NCBI GenBank assembly: GCA_029721435.1
Contig: CM056573.1
Span: 98,502,447-98,566,446 of the forward strand
From: Gymnothorax reevesii
Lineage: Eukaryota; Chordata; Actinopteri; Anguilliformes; Muraenidae
Length of the DNA stretch: 64,000 nucleotides
Reading direction: 5' to 3'
The notes beneath the pieces are model-generated. The model made no database searches. It worked only from the letters and a program-made list of their open reading frames with translations, and was not told where the DNA came from. The translations under genes were made by a program, and so were the position numbers. Within the stretch, counting starts at the first letter, position 1. Each line of letters opens with the position of its first letter. Below, piece by piece: positions 54,430-61,069 of the stretch.

Positions 54430-55285
54430 CAAATCGGGACACAGCACAAAGCAAAACACAAACCAAATGCTGGGGGGAAGCAGCGCGCACGCAGCCTCTA
54501 CCAACAGAGGTTAATGCAAACTCACCAGCAGGTGTAGGTATGCAAGCGTTACTGCTAATAATTATTCACGCTGGACACCGGGAAACGCTTACGCAACCCG
54601 CCAGCCAGCAAACAAAGTCAGCTTGACCGACTAAATTAAACGTTGGGGCGCAGCACAAACATATAAACAAACCATATGCTGGGGGGAAGCAGCGCGCACG
54701 CAGCCTGTCCCAACAGAGGTTAATGCAAACTCACCAGCAGGTGTAGCTATGCAAGCGTTACCGCTAATAATTATTCACGCTGGACACCGGGAAACGCTCA
54801 CGCAACCCGCGAGCCAGCAAACAAAGTCAGCTCGACCGACTGAATTAAACGTCGGGACACAGCACGAACACAAAAACAAACCAAATGCTGGGGGGAGGCA
54901 GCGCGCAAGCAGCCTATACCAACAGAGGTTAACGCAACTCACCAGCAGGTGTAGCTATGCAAGCGTTGCCGCTAATAATTATCCACGCTGGACACCGGGA
55001 AACGCTAACGCAACCCGCGAGCCAGCAAACAAAGTCAGCTCGACCGACTGAATTAAACGTCGGGACACAGCACGAACACAAAAACAAACCATATGCTGGG
55101 GGGAGGCAGCGCGCACGCAGCCTATACCAACAGAGGTTAATGCAACTCACCTGCAGGTGTAGCTATGCAAGCGTTGCCGCTAATAATTATCCACGCTGGA
55201 CACCGGGAAACGCTAACGCAACCCGTGAGCCAGCAAACAAAGTCAGCTCGACCGACTGAATTAAACGTCGGGCTAAGGATGCGCG
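54430..55285. repeat. tandem repeat, about 208-bp unit, 4 copies
   Basis: The block ATGCTGGGGGGAAGCAGCGC (or its GGAGGCAGC variant) recurs near 54466, 54677, 54885 and 55091. Each is followed by CCAACAGAGGTTAA, AGGTGTAG-TATGCAAGCG, TAATAATTAT, GGACACCGGGAAACGCT and AGTCAGCTCGACCGACT-like blocks. Open frames across it are by-products of the repetition. It belongs to the DIRS leader. Confidence 0.9.
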
Positions 55286-55482
55286 AACGCAGCCGTCACC
55301 GACAAGTAATTAACAAACGCAGCAAAGTAACGTAAAGTCTCTCTCAACCAGAGAAAGATCGCCGTCGCAGTTCCTGGAGGGCGAACAATCGCTGCTCCGA
55401 CCGACAATGGTCGCGGAACTACTAGCAACGGAGTTTAGTAGTGAAGCAGTAGACTCAATGCTTTTCAAGCAAGCAAACTACG

Positions 55483-55641
55483 CGCGAGAAGAAAATAAGA
55501 AACGATCCTCAGGTGACACCGGAAGATATAATCTTCTTCGGGTCACCTGCAGGTCACAGGTGACGTTGTTGGTATACATACTCGAACTACGCATGCGCGA
55601 AGGGGAATATTCAGTGCTTTAAGCACCGCCCTCTGGCGGTC
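55483..55641. repeat. DIRS right inverted terminal repeat (shared core)
   Basis: Complement of 49692-49855 with few differences. The outer 18 bases to 55659 (AGCAGGGATGAAATAGAA) are specific to this end and are copied in the internal complementary region. Confidence 0.9.
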
Positions 55642-55691
55642 AGCAGGGATGAAATAGAACTGCATTACAATACAGCTACAACCACACGCAT

Positions 55692-56090
55692 GCAGGGGTC
55701 GGCAGCTTTTTCAGAGTAGCGCACCATTGACCATCGCACTACAGGGCTCCAAATTGGGAAGGGACTGCTGGATTTAGAGGATACAATAATAGCTTTGTTC
55801 GTTGCTCCAGCTCGTTCGTTGTTGGCCAGACAGGCGCTCGTCAGGAAGACCCTGGGTTTGTTCATGTCCGGGAATCCTCCGCCCTCGTGTCGGAACTTAC
55901 GAGGATTCAACCAATGAGTGTATAAGAATCAGTGGCTGACAGGCACGTGCTTCGGTGGAGAGCCGTGAACCGTCTGCACTATCCTGAGTTGGCAGCAAGG
56001 GGTCACATACGAGCAAGCTTTGTATATAGTTCACCAATTGGGCATTCCAGATTCGGGTGGGATTGGAGATGCCAAATTTAAAAAAAAAAA
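55692..56090 (+). repeat. SINE copy 4, head missing
   Basis: Starts within the SINE body (GCAGGGGTCGGCAGCTTTTT) 32 bp beyond the DIRS end, and runs to the A-rich tail at 56078-56094. It is closer in sequence to copy 1 (199-684) than to copies 2 and 3. The tRNA-like head is absent. Confidence 0.88.
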
Positions 56091-56094
56091 AAAA

Positions 56095-56337
56095 CCAAGA
56101 AGAAGGAATATCTCTGGAGGGAACTAGCCATTCTGCTTGGTAAAGACGTTGACATCATCAAAACCTGGTACAGTAGCATTCGGACAAGGTACGGGCGGCT
56201 GAAGAAAACTCGATCCGGTGCTCCAGATGAGGAACAAACAGAAAGGGACAGTTGGATCCTGCGTGAGTTTGGTTTCCTTCAGCCCCATATCATTGAAGTG
56301 AAAAAGCGCACCGCTGTTAGTGTAAGTAGATAACCAC
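56095..56337 (+). pseudogene. Myb/SANT-like DNA-binding exon or fragment
   Basis: One open frame reads YLWRELAILLGKDVDIIKTW, YSSIRTRYGRLKKTRSG, TERDSWILREFGFLQPHI and VKKRTAVSVSR before a stop at 56331-56333. The spacing of Trp residues and the RTRYGRLKK stretch fit the Myb/SANT-like (MADF-type) domain, found in host regulators and in the second protein of Harbinger transposons. No ATG precedes it; the SINE tail lies directly upstream and may have replaced it. AGTGTAAGTAG at the end resembles a splice donor (after codon Ser), so it could be an internal exon. Function cannot be decided here. Confidence 0.5.
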
Positions 56338-57504
56338 ACATTCATCATAGGGTTGAAATTATGTCATATGCTTGAGTGTTGATGCCTTTGGAACAAATGA
56401 ATTTCCAAGTGAAAACTGAGTGGATCCCGATCAGCCGTCAATTGATAGGCTAATGTTAATTAAGCTGGCTAAATAGTTTTAATGGTTTAAAAGCCAAAAA
56501 GTACAATGGGCGCAGAAGGCACGGGGGACAGGGGGTACACGACCCCCGCAGATTTGCAGTGACACGGATCCGTCCCCCCCTCCCACACTGTCCCTACATA
56601 AGGCGACAAGCATAATTTAAAAAAAAAAAAAAGGATCAATTTTCCGTTTGTTCGGCACTTCGGCTAACTTTCATTGCAGCACAAAATTGAAATGGCAGCA
56701 GCAGTACCTTTTCAGTGATCAATCCACATCACACCTATCCGATTAATGAAGGAGAAACTGATCGCCCCGGTGTTTCTGCCACGAGGTGCGTTCAGGTGTA
56801 CTCGTAAGTCGGAACTTTCAAGTTGGAGAAGCATTGAAATCTAGCATCTACAAGTCTCAAGTTTTGAATGCAGGCTAGAGTTAGATTTTCTTTGAGGGTG
56901 GCTGCATGGGACTCCCGTTTTCAAAGGTGCATAGTAACGATTACATGAACTCTGTTACAGTATTTAAGTAATTTTCTTTTTTTTTTTTGAGGATTTGTAC
57001 TTAGGTTTTTTTTTAATGGGACTTTTACTCTCCTACATTTAAAAGATAAGTATAAGTTACTTTCACTTCGTTACTTTGACACTGGCAACTTAGTTACTAG
57101 TTTCAAACTAGAATATTAATTTAATTCATCATTTACGGATTATCTGGATTTGGCGTGTTCGAGAAGAACAATGGTGTCTCTTTGTGCAGATGTGTCCGCC
57201 AGTGGACGTGGAGCTGCAAATCTATACACGCAATTACAATATTCTATCACTAAATGGCACATCAGGATCAGTTATTGAATATTATAACTGCCACTAAACT
57301 CAAAGAAGTGATTTCATTCCCCCCAATATCTATACTTTTTAATTTCAGTGGGACTCCTCAGTATAATAAAGGCTAAATAAAATAATTATTTTGTATATTT
57401 GTACCGTTTTGTCTGTCACAAACGAGATGTTGCGGCACTACCTCTGACACCGGATCGGATCAGGGTTTGTTTTCAGCCAAAATGCGTGTAAATACGTGTA
57501 AATG
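56338..57504. other. no gene seen
   Basis: AT-rich with an A-run near 56618 and a T-run near 56980. CCCCCCTCCCACACTGTCCC near 56573 recalls some hAT ends but no partner was found. Confidence 0.45.
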
Positions 57505-57567
57505 CATTTAAAAATTTTACGATTGCACTATTTCAAATTATTCCAATTCGTTGACCAGCACCTGTTT
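57505..57567 (-). repeat. end fragment of a second long-TIR mariner copy
   Basis: TTAAAAATTTTACGATTGCA through GACCAGCACCTG is the right end of the element at 57589-59221. It lies head-to-head with the left end of that element, with a TA-rich spacer between, so 57505-57660 can fold on itself. Confidence 0.8.
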
Positions 57568-57588
57568 TTATATATATATATAAATACA

Positions 57589-59221
57589 CAGGTGCTGGTT
57601 AACGAATTAGAATAATTTGAAATAGTGCAATCGTAAAATTTTTAAATGCATTTTTTGTGAAGAAAGCAAATCAGGTGTTCACCGCGCCTGTCCTACTTGT
57701 TAAAGTAATCACAGAACTCGCTAACTGTAAAACATTTGCTCAGCTGAGCTTTCCAAAAGGCCCATTTAGGCCATTTAACTGTGACACTGTTGTTTCATTG
57801 AATTAGAATAATTCATGAGTCATTTCATAGAATAAGTGCTTGAATTTTTGTTTTCTGTGAAGAGTGTTCACTGTGCCGTATAAAGTCAGGGTTGAGTAGA
57901 ATTTCGAAGTTGTAAAATCAATCATGAGTCAGCAGCACGACCTCTCAACCAGAATAGTGGCTCAAATTCAACCCTTCGCCAACAAGGCTTGACCCAAACT
58001 AAAATTGCTGAGCAGCTCGGCATCAGCCAGTCTTCCGTCTGCAAAGCTCTCAAGAAAGACCGGAGCAAGCACACCAACTGTTCCGGCGTCCGAAAAACTT
58101 CTGCTTGCGACAACAAGCAGCTGAGAAAGATTGCAGTCAGCAACTGGTTCAAGTCCACTTCCGAGCTCAGCGACTTGTGGAATGAGCAGACCAGCACTAA
58201 CGTCTCGAGATCAACCACTTACCGTAGTCTGCGGAAACTCGGCTTCAAATCTCGCGTTCCAGCAGTAAAACCAATGCTGAACAAGAAACAAATGGAGAAA
58301 CGGCTGAAGTGGGCCAAAGAACACGGCGAATGGACTGCTGAAGACTGACAGAAAGTGGTCTTCAGTGACGAATTACGCTTTTGCATCTCCTTCGGTGACC
58401 AAGGTCCTCGTGTCTGGCGTCGTGGTAGCGAAACCTACAACCACGAGGCCGTGAAAAGATCCGTCAAGTTTCCCCAGAGCGTTATGGTCTGGGGATGCAT
58501 GTCCGCTCGGGGTGTAGGGAAACTCTGCTTCCTCAAGAAGACTGTCAATGCTGCCGTATACCAACATGTTCTGGAAACGTTCCTGATTCCGATTGTTGAG
58601 GAACAGTTCGGCAAAGAAGACCTCATATTTCAACAGGATCTTGCACCGGCTCGTGCGCCAAAGTTGACCAAAGATTGGTTCGCCGAAAAACAGCTTGAAG
58701 TTTTGGCATGGCCGGCCAACTAGCCTGACCTCAATGTCATTGAAAACCTTTGGGCCATCGTCAAGCGGAAAATTCACGACAGAAGGCCGACTACGCTGGA
58801 CCAACTGAAGCAGAACCTCGCCACAGCCTGGGAAGCAGTGAGTGCAGAAACTTGTGACAAGCTGGTCAAATCGATGCAGCGGAGACTTCAGGCAGTCATA
58901 CAAGCCAAGGGGGCGGCCACAAAATACTGAGAGAGTGATGATTCTAATTATAATAAAAATTATTCTAATTCAGTGAAACGGTTTCTCCATTATTCTAATT
59001 CAATAAAACAACAGTGTCACAGTCAAATGGCCTAAATGGGCCTTTTGGAAAGCTCAGCTGAGCAAATTTTTAAAATTTTTTACAGTTGGCGAGTTCTGTG
59101 ATTACTCTAACAAGTAGGACAGGCGCGGTGAACACCTGATTTGCTTTCTGCACTAAAAATACATTTAAAAAATTTACGATTGCACTATTTCAAATAATTC
59201 TAATTCGTTGACCAGCACCTG
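57589..59221 (+). mobile_element. Tc1/mariner-type transposon with about 220-bp inverted repeats
   Basis: CAGGTGCTGGTTAACGAATT at the left and the complement of CGTTGACCAGCACCTG at the right begin inverted repeats. These continue through ACCGCGCCTGTCCTACTTGT and GCTGAGCTTTCCAAAAGGCC for roughly 220 bp on each side. TA follows the right end (59222-59223); the left TA is separated by two bases. Fragments of the same family lie at 47299-47492 and 57505-57567. It contains a disabled transposase. Confidence 0.9.
57924..58930 (+). pseudogene. Tc1/mariner-type transposase with two nonsense changes and a frameshift
   Basis: After an ATG at 57924 (MSQQHDLSTRIVAQI) the frame shifts near 57965 and continues LRQQGLTQTKIAEQLGISQS, SSVCKALKKD, STTYRSLRKLGFKSRVPAVK. 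The catalytic part keeps all three acidic residues: VFSDELRFC, FQQDLAPARAPK and PDLNVIENLW. A TGA at 58346-58348, where Trp is expected before QKVVFSDE, and a TAG at 58721-58723, just before PDLN, cut it. The end VIQAKGAATKY with a stop at about 58928 looks natural. The protein would cut at its long terminal repeats and paste at TA. Few changes are needed to explain its loss, so it is not very old. Confidence 0.88.
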
Positions 59222-59300
59222 TATGTGTGTGTGTGTGTATATGTGTATATTTGGTCCCCCCAGTTCAAAAATTCTTCCTGCGCCCCTGAATAGGACAACA

Positions 59301-59893
59301 TGTTGTTTTCTTTGTTAACATCATCGTATTCAAGAGCCTCCCGAACTCAAAACCGGTCCTCAGATGATGCAATCTTCGCAGACCTGGCAAGCAGTCGGGA
59401 ACAGCTTATTAACTTTGTTATGACTTGGAAAAATCACAACAAAGAAAACTGGCCAGTACAACTAAAACAAATTTATTCTTTACAAAAAAAGTTGTACAAA
59501 AATTATCCACTATTTAAATTCTCTAATAACACTCTGCCACTATTTAACTGTTGCCAAAACAAAACTCTGGTCTGCTCTCTTCTGCTGTCTGCTCTCTTTG
59601 TTGTCTGTCTCTTTTTTGTTCCTCTGTGCTTAAAATCACAGCCTTTTTATAGTCTAGCAACCTTCCAGAAAGATCCACAGGATTCTAGGGAAATCCCGCC
59701 CCCTCCAAGCAGGAAAGTGCCAGAAGCTTCTAGAAATTACTAGACTTTTCTTAATGATTTTACAAACACGCCACCAGATGGTGCCAATGAACAAAATAAA
59801 TATAGCTGACCAGCAGGGCAGCAAAACAGCATGTAACAAATCTTCATTTACAAATGGAATATAAAGCTGTACAAAAAATTATCATACATAACA
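59301..59893 (-). repeat. 3' LTR of the Gmr1-like element
   Basis: On the reverse strand it begins TGTTATGTATGATAATT directly after the polypurine tract and ends ...AAAGAAAACAACA, so the ends are TGTT...AACA. A TATA box (CTATAAAAAGG) lies near 59650 and an AATAAA signal near 59470, with the spacing expected for U3, R and U5. The 5' LTR needed for comparison is outside the window, so the limits are judged from motifs only. Confidence 0.7.
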
Positions 59894-59916
59894 CCTCCCC
59901 TCTTTAAGAAAAGAAA
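59894..59916 (-). promoter_or_regulatory. polypurine tract
   Basis: Reverse-strand CTTTTCTTAAAGAGGGGAGG directly before the LTR start; the purine run AAAGAGGGGAGG is the usual primer for second-strand DNA synthesis. Confidence 0.7.
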
Positions 59917-60096
59917 GGTTTGCTAAAAGCTTTCTTTTGTTAAAATTAACACAGTTTTATAATAAGAACCATTTTGAACTTTACACAAACGTATTATTGA
60001 TCATGATAACAATCATATACATAACAAACAGTGTAAGTCTCACAATCAAATAGAAAAGTAAAATTACGTTTTTCACAATCACGAAAAGAAATAAAA

Positions 60097-60530
60097 TTAC
60101 ATGCGTGAAAGTGTATCTGGGATTACATTATCTTTTCCCCTGATGTGAGAAATGTCCAAATCATACTCTTGCAAAAGTAAACTCCATCTCAGTAATCTTT
60201 GATTCTTGTTTTTGATCTTATGCAAGAATGTGAGGGGATTGTGATCACTGAAGACCTTGATGGAAGTAGCTGAACAAGTCAAATAGACTTCAAAATGTTG
60301 TAAAGCCAAAACAAGTGCCAAACATTCTTTTTCAATTGTTGAGTAGTTTTTCTGATGTTTATCAAACTTTTTGGAAAAGTAACAAACAGGATGATCTACT
60401 CCATCAGTGTCTTCTTGCAGTAAAACTGCACCTGCACCAATGTCACTGGCATCAACTGCCAACTTGAACTCCTTTTTGAAATTGGGAGATAAGAGAACTG
60501 GTGCATTTTTGAGAATAGCTTTTAGCTGGT
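60097..60530 (-). pseudogene. Gmr1-like RNase H
   Basis: The frame reads FKLAVDASDIGAGAVLLQED, SKKFDKHQKNYSTIEKECLA, IKVFSDHNPLTFLHKIKNKN and ends DISHIRGKDNVIPDTLSRM with a stop at 60096. The catalytic Asp (VDASD), Glu (EKEC) and Asp (FSDHN) are present, so this domain itself is undamaged. It removes the RNA strand during copying. An in-frame stop at 60550-60552 (a TAA in FVWD-KCQ) separates it from the RT remnant upstream, which is why I class it as a pseudogene. The His side of the last motif (HIRGKDN) is normal. Confidence 0.85.
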
Positions 60531-60549
60531 CAAACGAATTTTGACATTT

Positions 60550-61060
60550 TTAATCCCAAACAAATTTTGCATTTTTCTTCAGTAAATTTGTCAAAGGTTC
60601 AGAGATGATAGAGAAATTTTTACAGAATTTTCTGTAGTAGCCAGCCATCCCTAGAAATCTCATGAGCTGTCTTTTAGTTGTTGGCTCAAGAAATTCAGTG
60701 ATAACTTCGACTTTTGCATCATCTTGTAGGATGACATCATGGTAAACCAAATCAGTCCTTGATGGAACGTCAGGGAATATGTGACTATTTTCAAATATGA
60801 GCTGCTTTAGCTGCTGTTGTTGAAAAGGGTCCAGGTGGGACAACTTGCTGTCAATATTTTGAAGAATGTCTGAATTTTCAAGTTTGACTGGACCAGGTTC
60901 ATTTTCTAAGGGACAGTCACAATGTTCTTTGGAATTTTCCAGTTCAACTGTATTTACCACATTGACTGGCTTTTGCTGTGTGTCTCTATCAATGTATTCT
61001 TTCAGCATGTTGATGTGACACATTTGTTTTTGTTTCCTCCTTCCAGGAGTTGAAATTATG
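60550..61060 (-). pseudogene. Gmr1-like reverse transcriptase, catalytic core deleted
   Basis: It begins with the end of the GPY/F region in this frame (CHINMLKEYIDRDTQQ) and an acidic linker. HLDPFQQQQLKQLIFENSHI and FPDVPSRTDLVYHDVILQD then follow, which is the stretch just before the fingers of the RT. The next residues are AKVEVITEFLEPTTKRQLMR and FLGMAGYYRKFCKNFS, the stretch after the palm. The whole part with the catalytic YxDD box and the first catalytic Asp is missing, about 240 residues by family comparison. The junction falls where both sides plausibly encode Asp-Ala-Lys, so deletion between short repeats is likely. This copy cannot reverse-transcribe. Confidence 0.85.
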
Positions 61061-61069
61061 TAATTTAGA

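Larger units (their letters stand above)
49652..55659 (-). mobile_element. DIRS-type tyrosine-recombinase retrotransposon
   Basis: About 6 kb, reverse strand. Order from high to low coordinates: right inverted terminal repeat, leader with tandem repeats, gag, reverse transcriptase, RNase H, tyrosine recombinase, internal complementary region, left inverted terminal repeat. This order, the inverted rather than direct repeats, and the lack of a DDE integrase define DIRS elements, which integrate a circular copy by recombination without target duplication. Neighbouring DNA shows no target duplication, as expected. The Tc1 element ends only 8 bp to the left. Frameshifts, several at G- or T-runs, interrupt gag and pol. 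Confidence 0.92.

Noticed and set aside
54749..55259. Two near-identical 100-codon open frames
   Set aside because: They are the same frame in successive 208-bp tandem units of the DIRS leader on the strand opposite to the element's genes.
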